Source: Himantopus leucocephalus (Eukaryota > Chordata > Aves > Charadriiformes > Recurvirostridae). Taken from it: a DNA stretch of 64,000 nucleotides. Position numbers and translations under genes: made by a program. The notes beneath the pieces were generated by a model that saw only the letters and a list, made by a program, of their open reading frames with translations, had not been told where the DNA came from and ran no database searches. Position 1 is the first letter of the stretch; every line of letters starts with the position of its first letter. This document shows, piece by piece, positions 34,501 through 46,500 of this stretch. The stretch spans positions 6,064,365 to 6,128,364 of the forward strand of contig RSEF01000019.1 in the NCBI GenBank assembly GCA_003993805.1, given 5' to 3'.

Positions 34501-37500
34501 GCCGGTAGCGGGATATACGCAAGGTCTTACAGCAAGGCCTTGGGTCAGGCTGCCATCAGCACGTTGTCACAGGAAGGCGGCTTGTGTTAAATCAGGAAGT
34601 TTGTCTCCTCTACAGTTAGGTGATCTCTAGTATTTGACGTAAGTGATCCTGTCTGTGGTCTGTTGCATTATAGTTTGCCCTTGCTGTCAAGGGAAGGCAG
34701 TGCTTCCCCTCCGGCCTGCTGCTTGTTGCTGTATTTGATCCACACCTTTGCAGTGCTGTGAGCCTCTGCTGAGCCTCTCCTGCGGCACAAAAACAAGCAG
34801 AGAAGCTCTCTAGGGCAGGAATGCTAGGCACTAGCAATCAGCTAGAGCCTGCCCCTCCTTATTTCTGTCCTTTACCCACCACCCACGTGAAAAAGCAGCA
34901 AGAGGTGTTGCATCCTTGATTTTTGTGCCCAAAGTGGGACTTGAGAGGGAGAAACCTGGAGTTCCCTCTGTCCTGCCTGGGCTGTCTCCTTTCCTCACTC
35001 CTGCAAGCTTGCAGGAAGCTGTTGGGTTTGGTTACTCATTCGTGGAGGTCAGGACTAGGTCTGGGGTTTTTTTCCTTTTTGTTTAGGAAACGGTTTACAA
35101 ACTGTTTTGAGCTTGGGGGAGCTGGTGGCGTGTGAAAGAGCCTTCTCAGCCTCTTTACTGCTGGACTCGTGTTCTCTGCCCTGCCTCCTTTTCTGAAATC
35201 TCTTTCTCGGTTGGCAGTGTGAGTATTTCTGAGTGCTTTCCCCAGCCTGTAACCCCTCCGCCTCCTAATGTGACCTCGGTCACCAAACCACCTTGGGGCT
35301 TTATTTTTACTCTAGCCGTTTGGTTTCGCGTGGTAAGGTTGGTTTCTTTCCCCTAGCAGCGAGAAGACTTCTCTGCGGAGGAAGTAAAAGAGTGCCAGGC
35401 TGCAGTTGAAACTGGTTAAACACTAAAACCACACTTCTAGCCTCTCTGGGTTTGAGACGTGACATTCAGCCATGCAGCTTAGCGCTGGCTTTTTTTGCCC
35501 GCCAGTTGTGCACCATCCCTGCACTTTATTAAAAAACTCTATTTTTTACTTTAAAATGCTGGTAAAAACCTTCTCAGCTGCAGTTTCTGCGTTAGCAATC
35601 CAACCAGAAACGGTCGCGCGTTGTCTGGGCTCGTGATCTTCCGTGGATGCTCAGTGCTGCTGCGCTAAAGCTCCCAGAGCTCACGGAGCCTGATTACTGA
35701 TTTAGCCTGTGCACGCATGTCGTGTAGAACCCACATGTTGCTTTCCAGCACAACTTGACCTTTTGTCACTACCCAGAAAGTGAAGGCTAAGCTATCGGTA
35801 AGAGTTTCCAGAAGTTGGTGTTGATCTTTTTTTTTTTTTTTTTCATTCCCCTTTTTAGACCATGTTGGTGGTTTTATTTAACTGTGAAGAACAAGGCAGG
35901 GACTAATGTTACTTGAATGGGAGAGACACCGACATGTTCTCCTTCCGGTAACAGGCATCTGGTGCTAATGTGTGTAGAAGTATCGTGGTGGATCAGAGGT
36001 GGGAGCACTACAAGGACATGAATGACTTATGCCTGTGTGAGGGGCTCTGCTATATCCCAGTGCTCAGAGAGGCTGCGGTGAGGGGGGTGAGATTTCAAGT
36101 TCCAACAAGCTTCTCATACTCTAAAACCAAGTACAATCATCCAGAAACCGCCTTTCCCTGTCAGTCACTCTTTCCTCATTTCCTCTCCTGCTGGTGCTGA
36201 TCAGCCAGGGATTTGTGTGTAACCAAACCCCCTCCTGCTGCTGCACATTAGTCCTTTCTCGTGGCAGCGGTTTTGATGATCCAGGCACTGCAGGGTGATT
36301 TGGGGAGGGAGAGTTTGCACTTCACACGAGAATACTGCCAGAATTGGCAGAAGGGGTAAAGGAAGTAAAATGTCTAATAGCAGGGTTGGGAAATTTCCCA
36401 GAGCAGGGTGAAGGCTGTAGACAGTGATTTCTTTTGAGCCTTTTTTTTTTGTTAGTCTAACCTTGATCTTTGTCTGTCTGAAGTTGGCCCACACCAACAT
36501 TTTTGCTCTCTGTTGTACGCTTTTTGGGATGGGCATCTCGTATTCCAGAGCCAAACCTCTTAATTCTGCCATGGGGAATGTTTGTTTCTCTCCAGTGTTG
36601 AATGAGCCATTTCCAGACGGGCTTCGTATCCACTGTGGAGGTGGGTATTAGGAAAGAAACTTCCTTCCGGAGGATCAGGGAGTGGAACCTGCTGGAATCT
36701 GTGTCATTTCCTCTGTCCTTGGCTCTACTTTTCCTCCCCAGCAGATTTCATTGCTGCGTGATTCAAAGTGGAGAGGGAGATGCCTTCATGCCCTGTGTTA
36801 CACTGCTCAGGTAGAAGTGAAGGCTCCACAAGTACTCTTGGGAATGCAGCTGAGTGGACAACTACCTCCAGGTTGTGGGAGCCTGGGGCACAGGCTGGCT
36901 GTGAACGGCTGCCGTTATCCCTGCCGGTGAGCGGGGCTGGGAGAGCGGGAGCCATGAGGATTGCGTGCAATAATGCTGTCATCCTCCTGGAAGGCTCTGT
37001 CTCTGCTCAGCCTGTTGTCCAAATGTCTTTTCTGTTGGCCTAACTCCATCCTAAGCCTTTCAGGGTTAGATCTCTTCAGTCTTCACCTTTCTTAATTTCT
37101 CATATTATCTCTCTCCTTTATGCGTTAACCCCACAAATAATCTACTCTGAAGTAGTGAAGAAGGCTGACAACATCCTGAGCTGCATCAACAGGAGATCTC
37201 TTATGACCAGGACTCATCACACGTTTCTTGGTGTCAGTTTTCTGTCGCAGGAAAGGAATGCTGTTTACTCCTGGCAAACCATATGCGTATAAGCTGCTTT
37301 TTGCTGGTTGGGGCTGCTTCAGTGCACAGCACGTGGCCTTCTCCTTACCTGCTGGACAAAGAACGGCTCTGCCTGGGTCATCTCCCTTTCAGTGCTTAAC
37401 CAGATGCAGCCTTGAAGAGCTGCGCTTGTATCCTGAACGACCTGCAGCACCAGAGCCAATTTGTGAAAAGTTCTGTGTTGAAAGTTAACTTGATATCTCA

Positions 37501-40500
37501 GCTGAGGACTCTCTGGCATGTTTGCATAGATTCATAGAGTTTATGGCCAGCGGGGACCATTAGATCATCTAGTCTGATCTCCTGTATATCGCAGGTCCTT
37601 AAATTTCACCCTGCTACTCCTGTACGAAGCCAAATAACTTGTGTTTGGCCAAAGCAAAACTTCCAGAAAGACATCCAGTCTTGAGAGTCCACCCTTTTCC
37701 TGGGGAGTTCATTCCAGTGATAATTACACTGGTTCTGAAACACTTATACCTTATTTCCAGAGTAAATGTTTCCAGTTTGTTCTTGTGCTTTGCTCTGCTG
37801 AGAGTGTAAAGAGCCCTGAAGTACCATGGAGGCACTTCGCGCCCTGCAATCAAATCGCCTCCCAGTCTTTTTTTGATACACTAAACAGATTGAGCTGTTT
37901 AAGTTTTTCACTGCAAGACATCATTTCTAGCCTTTGAATCACTTTTACGGCTGTTTTTTGGACCCTTTCCAATTTTTTCAGCATCCTTTTAAAAATCAGG
38001 GCACTAGAACTGGATACAGTATTTCAGTGTCAGCCTCGCCAGCGCCGTATATAGATGTAAATGTGCTGTCCAGTGCCTGCTCTCTGCTTGTACATCAAAG
38101 GGATGCATTAACCCTTTTTACCGGACATCGCGTTGGGAACTTAGCCGCTCTAGTCCCTGGAGCCTTTCTGGAGAAGCTGCCTCGGGCACGGTTTCCTGGA
38201 GACTTAATTTTACATGATCCCAGATGCATAACATTGACATTTGATGCTGGAAACCCCCAGATTTTGAAGTGATTATAATAACCTTGTGTGAATGCGCTGT
38301 AGCCATCGTTACTTACTGCTCCGTTCGCCTTTGTGTCACAGGCAGTTTGACAGCAGAATTTGGGTTTGGCTCGTTGATTAAAAACGTTGCTAGTGAGTCT
38401 CTACCAACGTCTTTCTATCCAGTTCAGTGCCGGTCCCTGAAGACTGCTCCTTCTTAAGAGATTACTTAATCAGTTCTTAATCTATTTAATGGTAATATTT
38501 TTTTCAAGAATTTTGTGTCTTACTAATTTATAGAAACCAAACTTCGATACAAGTTTGTTTGAAAAGGAAATAACGTGCATGTAAATATTCTATTTGACCT
38601 GTTTTCTTTAAATTGAAAGTTCTGCAAGTAAATTCGTTATTAAATAATGTTAAATTTATTTATAGGTCAGATGGTTGTTTTGGAGCCAGTGAAGTTACCA
38701 CTGCTTGATTTTTTACGTTACTCCCTGCAGTGATGAAGGGAAAAATCAAAAGCTCATTGGTTTTGCTGGGGGACTTCCTAAATGCCTCTTCTTCTGTTGC
38801 TGGGTTACTGACTTGCAACTCTTATAGCCATGAGAATGTGTCCTGGAGCTGTGGCTGCTGCAGTCCAAAAGACCGGGAAGCTGCAGGAGCGTCTCAAGGT
38901 CTCTTTACCGGGAAATGAATTTTGTATGCCTCAAGGCCACAATACCATCAGGGTTCCCTCTTTCTTCCATGTCAGAGCAAATTGGATTTTACGTTTGTGC
39001 AGTGTCTGATGTTAGGTACCAGGATTCTCACTGGAATTGCTTCTAATGCTACAGAAATTAATCCGTTTCAGGGCAGGACATTGTGACTGCTAAACGGAAA
39101 CCCGCGCTAGAACACGTGGCAAGAAGCAGCCAAGGCGAGCTCAGTATCCATTTGTGGTTGCAGGTGGTGTATGAAGAGGAATGATTGTGGTAATTAGCCC
39201 AGCTGGAATTTGCCCACAGCTCTGTGGGTATCTTGTAAATACTGCAAAAATGCCAGACAATCTTAATAGCCCTTTTGTCTTGTCTCCTTTATGTAGGTAG
39301 CCACTTGCACAAAGCACTTTCCACCAGCTCTTTGTTGCAGTTGCACCTGTAACAGTAAAAACCTCTTCCTGGTGTCTTGCCAGTCGAGCCCACTGCAGCA
39401 TCTCGGGCTTTTCGGGCAGCGCTCAGTGTTATTTCAGCAAGATACTGCCCTGGAAAACACCGGATAGAGCTGCGCCTTGCAACTTTGGGATGGTGTGGGA
39501 TAAAGGCTCAGGCTCATATTTGTAAGGCCGTCCCCAGGGGAGGTAACAGGCTCGCTGTTGCTGTTGGACTGAGTGGTGTAAAGCTCTGAAGGAGCTGCCT
39601 GCGGAAGAGAGGAATAATCTTAATTTACATGGTATATCTAGCCTTTGAGCTGGGAGTGAGAATATGGCATGGTTTGGGTGCCTGGATGTTGTTTCCCACA
39701 GTTCTCAGCAAGGAAGCTGTGCCTGGAAAAGCCTGGCTGCCCAAGAAACCCTGAAAATATTTGGGATGAGTGTGGTACGTGTTTTGGAGCGGAGCTATGT
39801 GGCTCTGTGGTCTGTATCCCAACCCCTTGTCACTGAGGAGACCCCTAGACTCAGGAGAACGTCCCGCTGTGCTCCAGTCCTTTCCACTCCGGTGGAGGCA
39901 GTGCATTTGTTACAGGCAGTTTTGCATCTGGTCTCTTGATTAATGGACTTGTCTTTTGCAGCCTATTTTGACTCTGACACCGCTTTCTGCTCCACAGATG
40001 CTTTGCTGATGTTGAAGAAAGTTTGCCTCGCTTGATAAAGACCAGATCCTGAAATTTACTTCCAAACCTGAAGTAACAATTTTTAACTTGAAACACTTTT
40101 TCCCCAGGAGTCGCAGCTCCAGAATCCTTCCCTTATTTGGTGCCTCCCTCACAGCTGGGACTGATGCTCAGGTGCCAAAGCTCTATGCGCTCCTCGTGTT
40201 GAGCCAAATGGGTCCGTGCTGGGTTCGAGCGCGGCGGCCCTGCTTCCCAGCCCGGTTCGTAGCACTCCTTTTCCTGCACACCCCGGCGGCATTTCCAGTG
40301 TTCCTGTGTTGGGGTGGGAGACACCGTTTTCAACCCTTTTTGGTCAGTGCACAGCCTCTTGAGGTTGGGTCTTGCTTTCTTCTTTTCTGGCTCAAGACAT
40401 GACAAACCTTTCCTGAAGCTGTCTCACCACCTCTGTTCTGCGTGTTGTCAGGATGTACTCCGCGTGGCCTCTCGGTGATTTGAGCTGGCTGTTCCAGGAC

Positions 40501-43500
40501 CGTTGCTATCTCTGCACTTAACCGCTCCGCGAGAAGTTGTTAGTCACTGTTGATTTCTTCCATGGTAACAAATCCAGTTTGGTTGGCGGTGCAGTGTGTG
40601 AATGCTCCCCAAGCAGCAGTGGGCTGCTTCCTCTGGTGAGGTTGCCTCTTCCCAGGTGGATTTAGTCTGTCTGCACATGCTGACTCATGACAGCCGAAAC
40701 AGCTGTTTTCAGCTTCAGGCACTACTGTGTGCAGGGACCCCTTCTTCTTCTTGACAGCTGGTTTGTTTTTGTAACTAATGCCTTCACTATATGCTCATAA
40801 CTTCCATATCTCTGATGCCCTCTTTTCAACTGGAAGGGCCAAAATCCATTTTTTGACATAGTGTCGTTGTTGTATAAGCCTTACTTGGTGGGCTCTTCGC
40901 AAGCGACCAACTGGGACCAGCCAAATTTGGTTCCCCGGTCCGAGGAGCAAAGCTGCCCGCAAAGGGCAGCGATGTAAGTGTGCAGGGAGCCCTGTCTTCC
41001 CTTGGCATCCTGACATTGGCACAAGGGCCGTTTTCAGGAAACCCCTGGAGGGGTCCGGCCCTCGGTCTGCACAGTAAGTGAGGTGAAGGCAAGGAGTTTG
41101 CAGGTCTCGTGTTAGAACCGTCGGGGTAGCGAGCACACTAGTAGAGCTCTGGGGAGGTGTTCCTCTCCGCTGTGCGAATGCAGAACAGCAGGTGATGGGA
41201 CTTCCTCCTCCTTGCCCTGAAGCTGGGCCGCTTGGTGGAAGTCATTGTTTCCCTCTTGCCGTGAGAAGCGGTGTTTGACGGGAGGAGCAGGGAGGGCTCC
41301 CGGAGACTGAGGGACAGGTGAGTCACTAGAGAAAGAGTCATTCAGAGAAAAGCCCAGTCAAAGCAGCCTGTGGCCTTAGCGTGAACTCGGAGATGAAAGG
41401 TCCAAAGTTAAGTGATGAGCTCATCAAAACCTTGAGGCTGTGAGAGAAAAAATGGTGAAAGAAGCGTGAAAGGTGCCTGCTTGAGATGCCACAGTGCTGG
41501 GGCACACAGATCTCTGCCTGGGCTTGCTGGGTTCGTGCTTAAATTGGCGAGAGGTATGAAACGTGCCTCTTTCCTAGAGGCAGGTATCCTGCTTCCTTAA
41601 AAAAAAATTATATATATATATATATATGTGCACATATCTATGCCCCAGTTCAGCACTGGTTCCTGTGGAGTGTGACTGGTTAGTGCTTGGGATTGCGAGT
41701 GAAAAGGCTGAGCGTGGAACTTGCTCTGAGAAGATGGGGGCGAAACCGAGGTCCTGGCAAACCCTCCCAGAGCCAGGCGTCTCTGTGGGAACGCTCTGGG
41801 CACGTCCCCGCTGGGCGCAGGCGTCACTTTCCATTCAAGGTGGGGAGTTTTGGTACTCCCCCGCTGCCAGTAAAGTGGTGCGGGGATTGCAGGGTGTGCG
41901 CTCCCGGGGCTGTGGTGAATGTGGGCCTTGGGGGGGGAAAAAAAAAAAGCCAAAAAACAACTTCTGCCCCAATTTCTTCTTTCTCCCATGAGCAGCCTGC
42001 CAATCGGGGTCGCCGTAGGCTTCCCGGTAGAGATGGATCAGGGTGTGGGATTGCAGCTGGAGCCACGAAGCTGGTCACAAACCAGCTTTCTACCTCCACA
42101 GGCTGTTGCCTGGAAAGAAATAAGTATGTTAACGCTTTCAAGCTCTTAGCTGCCTTGGTGTCCTAAGTAGGACAGTAGAGGAGCATCTATGTCCAAAATT
42201 TGCTGGCAGGGCGAATAAGGGCTTTGCTGTGCTGTCCCAGTATTCCCCAGTCTCTTCTGGGTTTTATCTGCAGAGTTAATAAAATGGTGGCAAATGAAGT
42301 TGAGTTCCAGTGGAAAGGGCTCTTTAGGGCAGCAGTAAAATAGTGAGTAAGCAAGAACCCCTTGCTGCAGGGGCCAGTTTAATTGGTCTGGCTTGTTTTA
42401 TGAGACGGGTTTTATGTTCAAACTCGCACATGGCCCAGGAGCGACTCTGCAGCGGGGCATCATTCTCCTGCATGGGTCCGCCGGGAATGCAGCCCGGGTT
42501 AATTACACCTAACCGAGCAATCGCACCTCGCCGAGCAGCTGGCATAAGTCATGGCGTGAGCCAAGGAGTTCAGCAAACGAGGGTGGGAGGTGGTGCCGGA
42601 GCTGGGACTGCCCGTGATAACCATCCCCTGCAGCCAGCCCTGACCGGGAGCTCGGTGCTGCCTGGAGGCACCGGCTGGTGGCCGTCTTGCACTCTCTTGC
42701 GTGCGCCTGGCCGGGCAGGGCTGTGGCAATGCCCGGTAACCTCATCCTCCATCTGCACATCTGATCCCCCTGTAAATGGAAGTGGCGTTGATGACCTTTG
42801 TAGAGGGGTTCAAGATATAAAAATCTTGTGCGAATGGGAGCACAGCGGTGGTGCTCAGACTGGGTTGCTCCTGGTCAGCATCTCCCCGCGTGGTGCTCGG
42901 AGCCTGGCTTTTCTCACCGCGCTGAGGCTGTGCAGGCATGTGGGTGCGAGAGGAAAGCCTCTTGCTGCGGAGAAGGTAAGAGCCAGGCCAGTCCCCTCCT
43001 AGCGTGACACAGCCATCTCCAGAGCCAGGCAAAGTGACAACTTACCCACCCACAGCCTTCTTCAAAGCCCTTTAGATAAGAACTGGGAAAGCCCGGAACT
43101 CCACTAAGCTAGCAGAGGTGGCTTAGAGCAGTAGTAAGTAATTATTCAAGTCGGGTTTTGGTGTTAGCGGACCTAAGGAGGGCAGGCAGCTGCCTTCACA
43201 CCACGAGCTACAGCCAGCTCCCCCTGTATCCCCTCAGCTCCATGTAGCTCTGGTAGTTCAATAGCAGCATCGCTGCTGCAGGCTTTCAGGGGCTTTTCTG
43301 ATACAGCTGCACACCGGCTCCCTCTCTGTACCTGCTTACGGTTGGAGTTAAACGAAGGGGTGCAGCATCACCCCAATGCCCCCCTTGCTTCCGAAACCTG
43401 CTCCTGGCAGGACACCAACAAGCGCTCCTCGCTTTGCTGCTGAACTCGCTGTGTTGACCTCTCCGCAGAAAAGCGTTGGTGAGGACAATCCTGCTCCCTC

Positions 43501-46500
43501 GCCGCGTTGACCAGAGGCTGCTCAGCCTCCGCCGCGATCGTGGAGCACTGAACAAGTCGCTTCTGTTGGTGGTTTATTTATTTATTTATTTTCCATTGGC
43601 GGGAAAGGCTGCCTTTGGGGGGGACTCCCTTTGCATGAGCCCTTCGGCTGTGCTCTGCTTCAGGCTTACGGGGTGCAAAGGAAAAGCCCTTCGGCCGAGA
43701 GCTGCCCCAAAAGCAGCCGGAGCTGCCCTGAGTTGGGACGCCCGGGGCCGGTGCCCGCCGGGCTGGTGGCCCTGCGAGGGAGCCCAGGACCCGGCAGAGG
43801 GTGCTGTGTCTCCACCGCCTCTCCCAGCTCCAGCTCCAGCTGTTTGGCACTTGCCCGTGCCTGTGTGCATGATGTTTGTAAGAGTTTGGGCATGTCCATT
43901 TGGTTCCCATCTCCAGTGCCACCCCCAGCATCCAGGCCAGGTTCTTCTGTCACTGGGGACATTCTTAATTCACAGGAAATCGGAGAGAGTTTAATTGTTT
44001 TCTCCTCTCTCTCTTTTTTTTTTTCCATGCAGCTGAACAAAAGGTTCATCCTCAGTTTTCTCCATGCCCATGGGAAGCTGTTTACCAGGATTGGGTAAGT
44101 GTGCAGGATGTTTATTTTATTTTCCTACATTACAAGTCTTTTTGGAATTTAATATTGTTAGCAACTAAGCTGTGTTTGGAGCTGAGGGCACAGGGTGTGA
44201 ATTCTTGCAGGCCTAGCCTCCTGGTTCTTATTCTCCTTACCCGCCCTCCAATCCACACTGGTTATTGTTTGGGCTTTTTCTTCCCGCACCTCAAGGCCCG
44301 GTCCTGCCTGTGCACGGGGACCCTCTGTCAGAGGCTGAGCTCAATTGGCTGATACTCGTGCAGGAGGGACTAATGGCTGTTTTCTCTATCTCCCACCACC
44401 TAACCGTGCTCTGTCCCCCTTAATTTCTGGTTTTGCCCCCTGCTTTCCCATTTCCCCCACCTTAGCCAGCAGAGAGGTGGCTCTGGGGGGCTCTCAGTGG
44501 CTGCTGCCTGCGAGGAGCACAAAGCCATCAAGGCAGAGCCATGCAGTGGCTGAAAGCTATCGTCCAGAGCGTGTCAAGGCAAGCCTTGCCCTTTGTCTCC
44601 TCACTGCCATTCGAGTAAAAACCTCGTAGCTGAGAGCTGCGCTGGCTGTGGGAACGCGTTTATACAAAGTGCCCTTGGCAATGTCTGTCAAAAACTGGTT
44701 TCAAGTAATTGAACAGTTACCCTTGAAGCAAAGCAAGCCTGATTCAGGCCTGGGCTGAGATCCCAGCCTGGGGGACATCCTTCTGACCCAGAGAGCAGAG
44801 CTCAGCCTCGCAGCCGATGGGCTTCCCATGGACGTCTCCCCGCTCCGGGTCCGGGCTGGCCCTTGCTGTCAGGTGGTGGGGCGGCTGTTGTGGTGAGACC
44901 TCGCATGGGTTCAGATGGTCTCTGGCAACGGTGGTCTCTGCTCGAGCCTGCCAGTGCCTCGCAAGCAGATGCAGTCGCATGAGCTCTTGTTGACTCGTTC
45001 AGTCTCTTGTGGAACTAATGGCTACAAGTTATAGGGTCGAGACACCTTTTCCAGGCCACTGAGGTAAAGGTAGTGTGGAAGCAAAGTGGTACTTTGTCCC
45101 TGCTGTTGGTTTTGGGTTGTTTTTTTTTGACTCATGTACGGTTCCCTGCCTCTGTCTGGGACTGTCCCCTTTCCCTTCTGGAGCGGGGAAGCACAGCACT
45201 GCAGGACACAGCACCGACCCTGCCACGCAGCTTGAAGCCTCAGCGCTTGCTCCATCCAACGTGCTCTTTGGGATGACTAGTCAGGGGTGGCACGTGCTTG
45301 ACTTTGGACCCTTCATAAAGCAATGGGAAGTAGGAGCTGCGCTGGCTGATTTGTTGGAGATACGATTGTCTGGGCGAGGGGGAAAGCAGTCTGCTCGCTG
45401 CCAGCACTGTTGATCTCTCCCTGAGTCACAAGGCACTGATTATCTGCTTGCGGGCAGCAGGCTGGCCTGCAGTGAGGAGGCAGAACTGGATGTCCTCCTG
45501 CCCACAGAAAAGAGGAGGGAAGCTGCAAGAGCCCGTGAAAGGTTTGGTAACTGCAGCGTGTCTGTGCCGGAGGGCAGAGCATCCGGGGAGCTGCTGGTCC
45601 TCGGCTCTGTGGGGCCGTGCTCGCGGCCGAGCTCCGGTTGAACGCATGCCAGCAGGGGGATTAATGGGGATGTTGCAGAGATTGCTTGCACATTTGGCTC
45701 CTGAGACCTTTGTGAAATTAGGATGCAGAGTTTGAGGCGGTTGCTTCCCAGGACAGTCATTTAGAAAACCCAAGTATGTTTAGTGGTAGAATATCCCCTG
45801 AAGTACTTAGAAGGGAACTAGAAAGTAATACCATGACACAGGAAGAGAAAATCGTCCAGCCCTGCTAAACAGCTTCCGCGCTTAAAATAGGTAAAAGGTG
45901 AGGAATAGTTGGGGCCTCTTTGGGCAGGATCTTCAGTGATTTATCTGTAAAAAGTATGGAAAAGATGATGTTGCCCTAATTGGACTTTTTTGCTCCTAAA
46001 ACCACAGGTAAGCAATTTATTAAAAGCTTCCACTTTGCTCCTGACCTGCTGGTTCTGAGCTCAGTGGGGTTACTGCATGCCGTTCCAGATGTGCTGCAGT
46101 ATCAAAGCACAGCTGGCGGGGCTGAGGAAGCCCTCGCTCCTTCTTGTTGTTATTCCATGGCAATAATCTTCATCTCTTCACTAACAACCCATCCTGCAAA
46201 GGGCTCCTCCATCCCCAGTGTCCTGTCTGCCCTAGGAGGATGTTGCTGGATATGCTGGATGTGGTCTGAGACTTCTCAAAATTAGGAAGTCTTTAGAAGC
46301 AATCAGTTTGCTCTCATTCCCTGGCTGTGCCCCAAATCCAGGGAAGTTGCCTCTTCCAGGGGGAGCAGCGCTTTTGTACCGGCAGAGCTGCTCCGTTCTG
46401 CACAGCTACAAAGTACAAGGGGCCTGTTTGTTACCGCCCGTGTTTGTGGGAAGGTAAGAGAGACTGAACTGCTCCAGCAAACAGTGCCCGGGGAGGGGGT

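Larger units (their letters stand above)
28536..44032 (+). other. Large SMG6 intron (15.5 kb)
   Basis: Separates the exon ending SPSD from the exon starting LNKRF. It contains a candidate alternative first exon at 32399-32620, a tandem duplication at 32864-33075, an old CR1 at 37525-38580 and simple repeats. The rest shows nothing I can identify. Long open frames such as 29449-30006 on the minus strand look like chance. Confidence 0.75.

Noticed and set aside
36201..36572. 123-codon minus-strand frame with a basic, protein-like start
   Set aside because: The second half becomes a proline/leucine string and no neighbouring exon fits. I could not link it to any family.
40215..40260. GGGTTCGAGC resembling a tRNA T-loop
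   Set aside because: No acceptor, D or anticodon stem around it; no tRNA gene was found in the window.
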